Below the pieces are notes generated by a model. That model ran no database searches. It was not told the origin of the DNA and was given only the letters and a program-made list of their open reading frames with translations. Positions 8,303 to 15,430 of a stretch of DNA of 30,342 nucleotides are shown piece after piece. Source of the DNA: an uncultured Roseburia sp. (GTDB taxonomy: Bacteria; Bacillota_A; Clostridia; Lachnospirales; Lachnospiraceae). The first letter of the stretch is position 1. Each line of letters opens with the position of its first letter. The position numbers were made by a program, and so were the translations under genes. Location: positions 1-30,342 of the forward strand of contig CAAEAE010000033.1 in assembly GCA_900753715.1 (NCBI GenBank), read 5' to 3'.

Positions 8303-9356
8303 TCAATTCAAGTGCTGCTATTCTATTTCTAAGTTCGAACCATTCAATAAAACTACAATTATATTGATATATTTTTTTCTTAATAGGATCATAAATCTGT
8401 TTCATATATGCCAAATCATGAGGACATATTTGTAATAAAAGTTTTTGAATATTTGCAATCTTACCTAATTGCGGAAAAATTTCAACAGTACGAAATATCG
8501 CATAATAGCATTCTTTGTTTAATTCCAAGTAAATTATTCGTTTTACTAGGGTATTCATTTGTTCAAGATCAAAATAGTAATTAAAAATAAGATTTAAATC
8601 ACTAAACTTATATAATAGTAAATCTTTTCTACGTTTTACCCAATCATATACTGTTGCTTCCTTATACAAATGGCAGCATAAATGTATAATAAAATCATTT
8701 ATGTTCAAACACTTAAATATATTCCCTTCATATGCCACATCAACTATATTATTTAATAATTCTTTTACTATTCTTTTTTCTTTTTCCGGTTTATAGTCAA
8801 TCGAAAAGTTTAAGTCAACCACTAATGGCTCTCCATTATATATTTTAACAAACGGAATTGTTTCACCAAAATTCATTCTTGCTAGTAATATATCTTTTCT
8901 AGTTGCTGGCACAATTTTTTTGCCCTTATCCAAAAAACCTTGTATAAATCCATGGTCAATAAGCACATTTTGACATTTCGACAAATCTTCCTCTTCAATA
9001 AGTATGTCTATATCATTAGATGTTCTCATACCATTTTTGTATAAACATGTATTTAAAAAAGCCCCTTTTAGTAATGCATATTTAAATCCTGTAGCTTCCA
9101 TAATCTGTGCAATATATTTTACATCTTCACAATACTTTATGTTTCTCTTAAGATTACTTTCATAAACAATTTTTAAATTTTTTATAATTTCGTTGGATAT
9201 ATTTATATTCGAATTGTTTACAAGGTTTTTATATGCAATACCTCCAATTCTATTCATACAAATTTGTCCTAAAAGCAATTCCAAATCTTCTCTTTGAAAA
9301 TCATAGTCAATTTGTGGCATAGTAGCATCGGCTAAAATAAATAATATTTTTTTCAT
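8289..9356 (-). CDS. Nucleotidyltransferase-fold family protein (NTP_transf_5 type)
   Basis: A 355-residue protein with the core of the uncharacterised nucleotidyltransferase family found in RiPP, capsule and natural-product clusters. LLKGAFL (95-101) is followed by the metal-binding RTSNDIDILI (111-120), where the DxD aspartates are 115 and 117. The N-terminal 80 residues and the C-terminal half are helical. It is the first gene of the five-gene operon, with ATG at 9356. A promoter with TTGACA and TTTAAT lies at 9405-9433, and an extra extended -10 (TGCTATAAT) is closer to the gene. The family is thought to transfer a nucleotide to a small molecule or protein, but its chemistry is largely unproven, so the role here is open: product activation, self-protection or regulation. 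Confidence 0.85.
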   Translation of the reverse strand: MKKILFILADATMPQIDYDFQREDLELLLGQICMNRIGGIAYKNLVNNSNINISNEIIKNLKIVYESNLKRNIKYCEDVKYIAQIMEATGFKYALLKGAFLNTCLYKNGMRTSNDIDILIEEEDLSKCQNVLIDHGFIQGFLDKGKKIVPATRKDILLARMNFGETIPFVKIYNGEPLVVDLNFSIDYKPEKEKRIVKELLNNIVDVAYEGNIFKCLNINDFIIHLCCHLYKEATVYDWVKRRKDLLLYKFSDLNLIFNYYFDLEQMNTLVKRIIYLELNKECYYAIFRTVEIFPQLGKIANIQKLLLQICPHDLAYMKQIYDPIKKKIYQYNCSFIEWFELRNRIAALELIDTE

Positions 9357-9404
9357 TTTTACTTTTTCCCATTCTTAAATATTATAGCAAGTAGTTAAAA
9401 TAAA

Positions 9405-9433
9405 ATTAAATTGCTCAAACTCATTTTTGTCAA
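9405..9433 (-). promoter_or_regulatory. Sigma-A-type promoter of the five-gene operon
   Basis: Read on the minus strand, TTGACA (9433-9428) is a perfect -35. A 17-base spacer leads to TTTAAT (9410-9405), one base off the -10 consensus. It would start transcription near 9398, about 42 bases before the first ATG of the operon. A second extended -10, TGCTATAAT with its hexamer at 9381-9386, may give a shorter leader. Confidence 0.65.
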
Positions 9434-9806
9434 CGTATACTTATGTATTATTATGCCTCCTTTGTATTCAATTCTTTATTAAATAAATAGTAACTTACTC
9501 AGTATTTCAAATAAACCAACTATTGTTCTCAAAAGTCTGTACGTATGGTAGTAAGCGTCAAGTCAATCTTCTTGATACGTTACCACTATTTGTAATATAT
9601 TTTTACACATTTTTTAGAAATATTTTTGTCTACAACAGTATCCAATATTTAACAAATGATAAAAGAATTTCATCTAAAATGACATAAATATACTTTTATA
9701 TTGAAAAAAGTGATCCGATTAGCAAAAGCCGACAGTCTTATATTAGTAGGGAAGGAGGAAACTGTTTAATAGAGAAACAAATGGCTAAATGCAACCAAAT
9801 AATTTG

Positions 9807-9813
9807 AAGGAGG
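9807..9813 (+). promoter_or_regulatory. Ribosome binding site fixing the start at 9822
   Basis: A perfect AAGGAGG lies 8 bases before the ATG at 9822. No comparable site precedes the TTG at 9877. Translation of this locus should therefore begin at 9822, in the frame that is later interrupted. Confidence 0.75.
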
Positions 9814-9821
9814 AACATATT

Positions 9822-9917
9822 ATGAACAAAATAAATTGGCGGTGGATTTTGTTGGCAATTGTGATGTTAATATGTATTGCAATCCTTTCTTATCTCAAGT
9901 CTCAAGGAAAAAATTAA
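9822..9917 (+). CDS. Out-of-frame N-terminus (single membrane helix) of the repeat protein
   Basis: Thirty-one codons with a perfect ribosome site encode a short basic start followed by a hydrophobic helix (WILLAIVMLICIAIL), then SYLKSQGKN and a stop. The frame ends inside the start of the large repeat protein, which lies in the +1 frame and has no ribosome site of its own. Deleting one copy of the 7-base repeat at 9893-9906 fuses the two frames into ...SYLKEKIKNTEII..., a smooth two-helix N-terminus. I therefore read this as the 5' end of one gene rather than a separate peptide. It could still be made as a 31-residue membrane peptide in the present sequence. Confidence 0.6.
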   Translation: MNKINWRWILLAIVMLICIAILSYLKSQGKN

Positions 9918-11088
9918 AAATACGGAAATAATAGCGAGGCTGGCCGCTATTATTGCAGTTGTGTCCGCTATTATAGGTTTTCTACCTTCATTTTGGAATA
10001 TATATCCAACAGATTATAATCCCTCACCGAGTCTAGCATCTTCATCTGAAGTAGTAGAAACTACACCAAAGCCAACACCAGCTCCGAAACCGACATTAAC
10101 TCCCACCTCAACAGTGCTACCGGAGGCAACGAATACCCTGCAGCCAGATTGGAGCATTTTGGAAAGTGAAGTAGTCAATGCAGGATCTGAAAGATTACCT
10201 GCAATTCAGGGGAATTTCTTTTCGGGTGAATTAAAATCGGAAAATCAAGATGATGTGTATAGCTATACGGCACCAATGTCAGGAATATATCGTTTTGATT
10301 TGGATTCCAGTGATGTGCAAACATCATATAAATTTTGTATATATACGACAAACAATACACAACTATGTAGTGTATTAACTTCTGATCGCAGTGGGCAAAC
10401 TGTTGAATTGGAAGCTGGACAAGAGTACATCATTCATTTGAAACAATATTCCGGCTATCAACAATATACAGTTACCATAGGAATCCCCAATGAAGTAAAA
10501 AATGTAGAAGGAACCAGTATACAGGGATGTATTTCTTTCACGGATCAAGAGGATAACTATTTATACGTGGCTCCGGAGACAGGAGTGTACTATTTTGACT
10601 TTGGCACGGATAATGTTCAATCAACATATTCTATCAAAATGTATAAATCTAATAATGAATATGTAATGTCAACATCCAGTTCAGAAGGTGGTAGGAAAAT
10701 TGAACTTGAAAACGGGGAGACGTATAAAATCAAAATAGTTCAGTATAGTGGTACAGAAAATTATAATGTACAAATAGGAGTGCCTAATCCAGTGCGGGAA
10801 ATGGACGGAAATGTGATCTATGAGCGTTTTGCCTTTCAGTTCCAGCAAAATATTTATTTGTATACGGCTCCATATTCTGGAAGGTATGAGCTGACTTTTG
10901 AAGAAGATGATATGCAATGTACTTATAATATAAAAGTATACTCTCCCATCAATGAAATCATATTGTCTGGATCAAATACGGAAAATAGTAAAAAGGTTGA
11001 TTTGATAGAAGGACAAGTTTATACAATAAAAATCATCCAGGGAACAGGATGTCCGGAATATAAAGTAACGATTGATTATGTAGGGTAA
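9877..11088 (+). CDS. Membrane-anchored protein with three beta-rich repeats (PPC-like)
   Basis: As it stands the frame opens with a TTG at 9877 (403 codons). The true start is probably the ATG at 9822, reached after removing a 7-base duplication (see the repeat entry). Features in order: a membrane helix (about residues 21-37, AAIIAVVSAIIGFLPSF), a Pro/Thr/Ser-rich stalk (about 45-90), then three repeats of roughly 95 residues. Each repeat has a YxYxAPxxGxYxFD-type strand, a short turn and a final YxIxIxQxSG strand, reminiscent of bacterial pre-peptidase C-terminal domains. It probably faces the outside of the cell and binds carbohydrate or protein, but no catalytic domain is present. Neighbours on both sides run the other way, so it is monocistronic. 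Confidence 0.8.
   Translation: MQSFLISSLKEKIKNTEIIARLAAIIAVVSAIIGFLPSFWNIYPTDYNPSPSLASSSEVVETTPKPTPAPKPTLTPTSTVLPEATNTLQPDWSILESEVVNAGSERLPAIQGNFFSGELKSENQDDVYSYTAPMSGIYRFDLDSSDVQTSYKFCIYTTNNTQLCSVLTSDRSGQTVELEAGQEYIIHLKQYSGYQQYTVTIGIPNEVKNVEGTSIQGCISFTDQEDNYLYVAPETGVYYFDFGTDNVQSTYSIKMYKSNNEYVMSTSSSEGGRKIELENGETYKIKIVQYSGTENYNVQIGVPNPVREMDGNVIYERFAFQFQQNIYLYTAPYSGRYELTFEEDDMQCTYNIKVYSPINEIILSGSNTENSKKVDLIEGQVYTIKIIQGTGCPEYKVTIDYVG
9893..9906 (+). repeat. Perfect 7-bp tandem duplication (TCTCAAG x2) causing a frameshift
   Basis: TCTCAAG occurs twice back to back (9893-9899 and 9900-9906), just where the reading frame of the repeat protein breaks. Removing one copy joins the frame starting at 9822 to the 403-codon frame without any other change. 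Seven is not a multiple of three, so gain or loss of a unit switches the gene off or on. Confidence 0.8.
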
Positions 11089-11234
11089 GGTTATAAATAT
11101 TAATAACTTAAGAACATATAACATGGCATTTATTACAGTGACATGGGAAAAGTTATTTCTATAAATTCCCTCGATATTCTATGATAATATATTAGCAGAA
11201 GACTCAGAACTTGTGTTCCATCTTTATGTAAATA

Positions 11235-11690
11235 TCAACTTCTGCGCCCACCTTTAAATTTCAAGTTTTTCGCTAAAGTCTCCTCTAGCCAAGGAATCCG
11301 CTTATCCAGTCTTGCCTGATCTATATTTCCTTTTTCGTCATAGTACTTCGACAACTCTGTACGGATATACCTGAACTAATAATATGGGCGCAGATTTTTT
11401 CAGTTTGACCGTTTCACAAGTGGACTAGTTCTTGTTCCTTTTTCTATATTATAGAATACCTCGTTTTCTTACCAAGCCAGAAATTTCGAATAGCCCGTTC
11501 CAAAGCAGAATTATCGCTAGGATCATTTCTACTTATTAGAAATGCTTTTAATTATTTCCCCTTATGGATGATGAAACGCAATCCTTGCCCGGTTTAGTTT
11601 TCCAGATGTACCACATACTCAATCACCTGCTGCTTTACCCTCACAAAGAAGTCCTCAACCAGTGGCTTTAATCTTAGTAACGCCCCCTAA
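11235..11690 (-). pseudogene. Decayed IS66-family transposase, C-terminal part
   Basis: Reading the minus strand across several frames gives recognisable pieces of an IS66 transposase in the right order. They are LKPLVEDFFVRVKQQV, then GLRFIIHKG, then SDNSALERAIRNFWLGKK (the conserved DNSAxERAIR catalytic-domain region), then RPYY and YIRTELSKYYDEKGNIDQAR, then LDKRIPW. Stops and frameshifts separate the pieces, and only the last third of the usual 500-residue protein remains. No inverted repeats or accessory ORFs were found. It is dead and marks an old insertion between the repeat protein and the kinase gene. Confidence 0.75.
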
Positions 11691-11758
11691 CAAGTATGCC
11701 ATATTATTTAGGGACTACTCTCAAACTACGCGTTTACTTATTTAATTTTAATGTTTAT

Positions 11759-11805
11759 ATAAAAAAGCTACACTTTAATAATTTTTAATCAGTTAAAGTG
11801 ATAGC
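11759..11805 (-). terminator. Intrinsic terminator downstream of the kinase / UDG-like genes
   Basis: On the minus strand GCTATCACTTTAA pairs with TTAAAGTGTAGC through a 12-bp stem with one bulge. The stem is followed at once by TTTTTT. It lies about 240 bases past the stop of the kinase gene and is the first good terminator there. Confidence 0.7.
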
Positions 11806-12048
11806 CCTTTTACTAAAACCAAATATTGAACGTTATTGAGTGGTAAAATGCATTCATAAATCCTGCTTTTTATTGCTATGCCCTTAAACCTTCAAAGTGT
11901 TTTATTATTCTTAAAATATTCATCAATTCCTGTCTGATTATTATACAAGCATCTTGCTTCTGCACAATTCCTGCCTTATTATTGCAATCGCATTAATTTT
12001 ATTAAAACATACGAAACAAAAACATAAGATAAAAAGATATTTTTCCTG

Positions 12049-12681
12049 TCATTCAAACATTATCTTTTCCAATTGTCTCACTATTTGTTCATGTATCTGT
12101 TCTTTTTCCAAAGATGCATCACAAACAAAATAATCATTTTCATTACAGTATAAATCAAATCTAATTTTTGCTCGCTCCATTATATCAAAATCGCACTTTT
12201 TCTCCAATTTTTCGCCTGTAAGCTTCACTCTAGCCATTAATCTTTTTCGCGCTTCATTTACAGATAAATTCATATAAATACTAATATCTGGATTTGGTAA
12301 AATATCCAACATCTTGTCAACCAACTCTTGATTGCAATCTAATAAAGGTGCATATATTTTTGATTCAATTTTATACTTATCGCAAATAACAATATCCCCC
12401 ATAGAAAGTGCACGTTCTATTAAACTATAATATTTGTCATACATATCTAAAATATATGCAGTAAATCTAACTTCAGGCGTAAATGTTTCATAATACGATA
12501 AATCGTACCTTCGACACACCTCTCTTAAACATCTTGCATGTACTGACGGTTTAAATCCATGAATTACCTTTACACTCAAGCCTTTGCCTTCGAAATAGTT
12601 TTTTAAAAGCTCTGCTTGAGTTGTTTTTCCGCTTCCATCAAGACCACAAAAACATATAAATTTACCTTTACTCAAATTCAT
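12049..12681 (-). CDS. Thymidylate-kinase-like P-loop kinase
   Basis: A protein of the dTMP kinase family. Such enzymes move a phosphate from ATP to a nucleoside monophosphate. The Walker A is GLDGSGKTT, right after the start as in true Tmk. The usual DRY motif is DKYKIES, so the arginine that grips the substrate is lysine. A LID-like stretch (RLMARVKLTGEKLEKK) follows. These changes, the AT-rich composition and the partner genes suggest a specialised kinase rather than the housekeeping enzyme. The ATG at 12681 has AAGGGA before it; an in-frame ATG at 12696 lacks a ribosome site. The gene overlaps the end of the UDG-like gene, so the two are coupled. Confidence 0.85.
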   Translation of the reverse strand: MNLSKGKFICFCGLDGSGKTTQAELLKNYFEGKGLSVKVIHGFKPSVHARCLREVCRRYDLSYYETFTPEVRFTAYILDMYDKYYSLIERALSMGDIVICDKYKIESKIYAPLLDCNQELVDKMLDILPNPDISIYMNLSVNEARKRLMARVKLTGEKLEKKCDFDIMERAKIRFDLYCNENDYFVCDASLEKEQIHEQIVRQLEKIMFE

Positions 12682-13258
12682 ACTTCCCTTCTTCATCTGA
12701 ATTTTTCTGCACTTCCAACACTCTTCTTATCACATCTCTAATACCTGAAATATACTCTTGGACATCTCTCTTTTTATATATATATATATATGATGGATGC
12801 TGAATCGGAATAAAATAGCACCCTCCAATATCTGTATAGTAATATTTATAACCCCTCCACTTCTCAAAATGTTCTTGGTAATAATTTGCTACAGCTAAAG
12901 ATACTTTCTCTCCTAACAAAAAAACTATTTTAGGGGTTAAACTTTTTATTTCGTCATCAAGATTCTTTATGCATGTTTGTATTTCCGCATTTGTTGGATA
13001 TCGCAGTTTTCCCCTCTCATTTAACGGAGGACATTTAACTAAATTGGTTTTATATGTCACCATGTTAGGGATATCTTTTTCTATCATCTGAATAATCCTA
13101 CCAGTATTTGTTTCCGATGATAAAGGTCCTAACATTTTAGAACTTTTTTTGGCGGATAATCCTACCCAAAAAATTGCATCACTATTTTCTATATCCAAAG
13201 TTGGTTTTTGATTACAGCATAAACTACACTTATTGCAGATCAAAATATGTTCAAGCAA
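12668..13258 (-). CDS. Divergent Fe-S uracil-DNA-glycosylase-superfamily protein
   Basis: A 196-residue member of the UDG superfamily, closest to the Fe-S type (families 4/5). Cysteines 8 and 11 (CNKC), 76 (KTNLVKCPP) and 96 are spaced to hold a 4Fe-4S cluster. LTPKIVFLLG and the C-terminal HPS (154-156) match family landmarks. The N-terminal catalytic motif, usually GEAPG, is VGLSA here (32-36), so ordinary uracil excision is doubtful. The start is TTG at 13258 with GGAGGA at ideal spacing. It overlaps the kinase gene and follows the radical SAM gene by about 140 bases. It may process an unusual base, nucleotide or nucleoside, or repair DNA; the sequence does not decide. Confidence 0.82.
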   Translation of the reverse strand: MLEHILICNKCSLCCNQKPTLDIENSDAIFWVGLSAKKSSKMLGPLSSETNTGRIIQMIEKDIPNMVTYKTNLVKCPPLNERGKLRYPTNAEIQTCIKNLDDEIKSLTPKIVFLLGEKVSLAVANYYQEHFEKWRGYKYYYTDIGGCYFIPIQHPSYIYIYKKRDVQEYISGIRDVIRRVLEVQKNSDEEGKYEFE

Positions 13259-13400
13259 ATCAAATCCTCCAAAAATGTATATTTTCTTTTAAATTGTATT
13301 ATATCAATAGTTTCTTGTCCATATTATTGTTCTTAATTGCTACTATGCTTGTTATCATAATTATTATAATTTTATCTATTTTTAAAACTTACATTTATAC

Positions 13401-14729
13401 CTATGACAGTGTTAAGCTTTGAGTTTTTATTATATACTCATTTAAAATTTCATCCGTTTCTGAACTATAGTTGCCCGAACTAAAATTAAACTGCGCTCTC
13501 TTTTGCATCGCTTTTAATGTTTCATTAGGATGGCAAGGCGAAATGCTTCCATTCTCTTCAAGTATTTCATTATAAAGTTGAGTTCCATGATATGGACGAA
13601 ATTGAAACACACTTGTTCTAAATTTTCCTTTTGTATCCCTAGATATTCTTACTATATTTTGGGCCAGTTTATAGGTAGCCTCAAAATCTGCCTTTGTCTC
13701 TTTAGGAAATCCATACATAAAATAACCTTTTAAATCTATTCCATTTGCTAATATAGCTTCAGCCACCTTTATTACATCATCTATTTCCCCGAGTTTATTT
13801 ATTCTTTTTCTAATAGTCATTGAACCTGATTCAATTCCCATAAATAACTCACGGCAATTACACTCCTTTAATAGTTTTATTTTTTCAGTTGAACTAACCA
13901 AAGATAAAACATGCACCATTGCTCTCCAACTCAATTGTGGAAATTGCGAAAATATTCGTTGTGCCATATCAATACTTTCTCTATTTCTTAAGAATAAATC
14001 ATCCAGGATTCGTATACTCTTAACATCTGGATATAATAATTTAATCTCTTCGATTTCATTTTTTACACTTTCTTCTGAGCGTATCCGTATTGATACATCT
14101 TCATTAAGTCCCCTTGCACCACCACAGAAAGCGCAATTATAAACACAACCTCTTGACGTTATCATTGCAGCTTCTTTCTCTCCATAATGATTTTCAATAA
14201 TTTCATTTCCTAAATACTTACGATTTAATCGTACATTAGATATATCTTTTGGATAATATATTGAATGTTTATCAACTTTATATACCTTCATATTTTTCTT
14301 TATTAGAAATGGCGGCTCAGCACACTTATCCAATACAATGGATGGAATAATATATTCTCCTTCACCAATTATTATATTCAAATCACTATTCACGTTCCAT
14401 TCTAATATTTCATTAAATATACTTTTTACTACTTGTCCACCGATAAAACAACTTCCTTTTATCTTCATTTTTTCAACAATATACTTCACTATTGAATAGT
14501 TTTGTGTAAAAATGTTTATACCCCAAAAATCAGGATTAGCCTGATTAAGATAAGTAATAATGTCTCCCACACTTAATTTTTCTTTTACACAATCTACAAG
14601 TTCTACTTCTATTTTTTCTTCCTCAAGTCTAGTTGCAATATATCCTAATCCTATTGGTGACAAATAGTTTTCATTTTCTCCTTCACTATTCCAAAAAATG
14701 GGGGAATTTAATAGTACAAATTTTTTCAA
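13401..14729 (-). CDS. B12-binding-domain radical SAM protein
   Basis: A class B-type radical SAM enzyme. The N-terminal 150 residues form a Rossmann-like cobalamin-binding domain (SPIGLGYIATRLEE, FIGGQVV, IIGEGEY) without the DxHxxG base-off motif, as in many relatives. The radical SAM cluster motif CVYNCAFC (CxxxCxxC) follows, then FMGIESG and GYFMYGFP. Such enzymes methylate or rearrange unreactive carbons. The TTG at 14729 is the likely start: GAGGAG at 14738-14743 gives it good spacing and overlaps the in-frame GTG at 14738. The substrate is unknown. The gene leads the group with the UDG-like and kinase genes, separated by a 142-base gap that may hold its own promoter. Confidence 0.9.
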   Translation of the reverse strand: MKKFVLLNSPIFWNSEGENENYLSPIGLGYIATRLEEEKIEVELVDCVKEKLSVGDIITYLNQANPDFWGINIFTQNYSIVKYIVEKMKIKGSCFIGGQVVKSIFNEILEWNVNSDLNIIIGEGEYIIPSIVLDKCAEPPFLIKKNMKVYKVDKHSIYYPKDISNVRLNRKYLGNEIIENHYGEKEAAMITSRGCVYNCAFCGGARGLNEDVSIRIRSEESVKNEIEEIKLLYPDVKSIRILDDLFLRNRESIDMAQRIFSQFPQLSWRAMVHVLSLVSSTEKIKLLKECNCRELFMGIESGSMTIRKRINKLGEIDDVIKVAEAILANGIDLKGYFMYGFPKETKADFEATYKLAQNIVRISRDTKGKFRTSVFQFRPYHGTQLYNEILEENGSISPCHPNETLKAMQKRAQFNFSSGNYSSETDEILNEYIIKTQSLTLS

Positions 14730-14737
14730 AATTTTCA

Positions 14738-14743
14738 CTCCTC
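14738..14743 (-). promoter_or_regulatory. Ribosome binding site that selects the TTG start of the radical SAM gene
   Basis: GAGGAG sits 8 bases before the TTG at 14729 and overlaps the alternative GTG at 14738, which therefore cannot use it. Confidence 0.65.
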
Positions 14744-15058
14744 TTTAAAATATTATGGTACTTAATAATTTTACAAACTCTTGATTTTATTTAATTTTTG
14801 TTGTTCTAAATATAATCAACAATGCAAAAATTTTTTTAATAATATTAAAAAATATCTATATTTTTAGATATCATTAACTTCTTAAATTTCAAAAATCATT
14901 TCCATATGGAAGTTTTCTTCCTTTTTTGAGCCCCTATTGTTGAGCAGATTTATAACCCATTTTTACTAAAATTATAGTATTATTTTTCTTTAATTAAACC
15001 AGCTATTGTTCTAACTAACATACCTTTAGTAGACACCAATTATTTTGGATTCACACAA
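14744..15058. other. AT-rich junction between the cargo island and the conjugative remnant
   Basis: No gene was seen. An AT-only inverted repeat lies at 14852-14871 (ATATCTA / TAGATAT). A 17-base motif, AAACCAGCTATTGTTCT, at 14996-15012 has a near copy at 9513-9529. This is where the sequence passes from the conjugative module to the AT-rich genes. Confidence 0.4.
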
Positions 15059-15422
15059 TTATCCATGTTGATATATTTTCCCAGAATCCTTTTGTTTCTC
15101 TATCATAACTATAAAATTTAAAAGTTCCTTGTTTATATCATAATGAGCCCATACCATGCTCCACCTAACTTGCACAGTATCCTTTTTTTGCTTACTATAT
15201 AATAGTTTGTTTTTGCCTCCGTTTTCCAGCCAACATTGTTTCTTGCGTATCTCCGAATCTTCGATTGCCCTTTTGACCGTGCTGACAGACAGGTGCAGTT
15301 ATCCGTCAATGGTACCGATTGCCTGATAACTGCACCTGTCTTTATTGGCACGGCTCTCCAGATACAGGTACCGCAATGGCTCTATGTGGCAGATTCGTCT
15401 TATAAATTTCTCTTTTACTCAC
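15059..15422 (-). pseudogene. Decayed helix-turn-helix protein downstream of VirD4
   Basis: A GTG at 15422 with AGGAGGAGA before it begins MSKREIYKTNLPHRAIAV, 8 bases after the VirD4 stop. The frame then shifts to continue YLYLESRANKDRCSYQAIGT. An in-frame TAA (15299-15301) follows, and after it the recognition helix LHLSVSTVKRAIEDSEIRKK and the ending ENGGKNKLLYSK. Put together this is the small winged-helix/HTH protein that commonly follows the coupling protein in such elements. At least one frameshift, one stop and probably a short internal deletion make it non-functional. It marks where the element is broken. Confidence 0.7.
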
Positions 15423-15430
15423 CTCTCCTC

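Larger units (their letters stand above)
9357..9821. other. Divergent intergenic region between the biosynthetic operon and the repeat protein
   Basis: It holds the minus-strand promoter at 9405-9433 and an imperfect hairpin at 9547-9584 (CAAG/CTTG core flanked by GTAA/TTAC). On the plus strand it holds a leader with two AAGGAGG sites. The first (9752-9758) has no start codon at useful spacing and is bracketed by ACAGT/ACTGT (9732-9736, 9761-9765). An 8-codon open frame, 9781-9807, ends exactly at the second site. No larger gene was seen. Confidence 0.45.
11089..12048. other. Gene-poor spacer with transposase debris
   Basis: No intact gene was found. It contains the IS66-type remnant (about 11235-11690) and a minus-strand terminator (11759-11805). 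The remainder is AT-rich sequence without clear structure. Confidence 0.5.

Noticed and set aside
9547..9584. Transcription terminator
   Set aside because: The stem is interrupted by bulges and no T run follows on either strand, so it is mentioned only as an imperfect hairpin.
13174..13422. Plus-strand open frame with a hydrophobic stretch
   Set aside because: It begins inside the UDG-like gene on the opposite strand, has no ribosome site, and its Ile/Leu/Phe run is what AT-rich spacer DNA gives by chance.
15133..15351. Minus-strand 72-codon frame
   Set aside because: It is a shadow of the decayed HTH gene; the recognisable HTH residues lie in a different frame.
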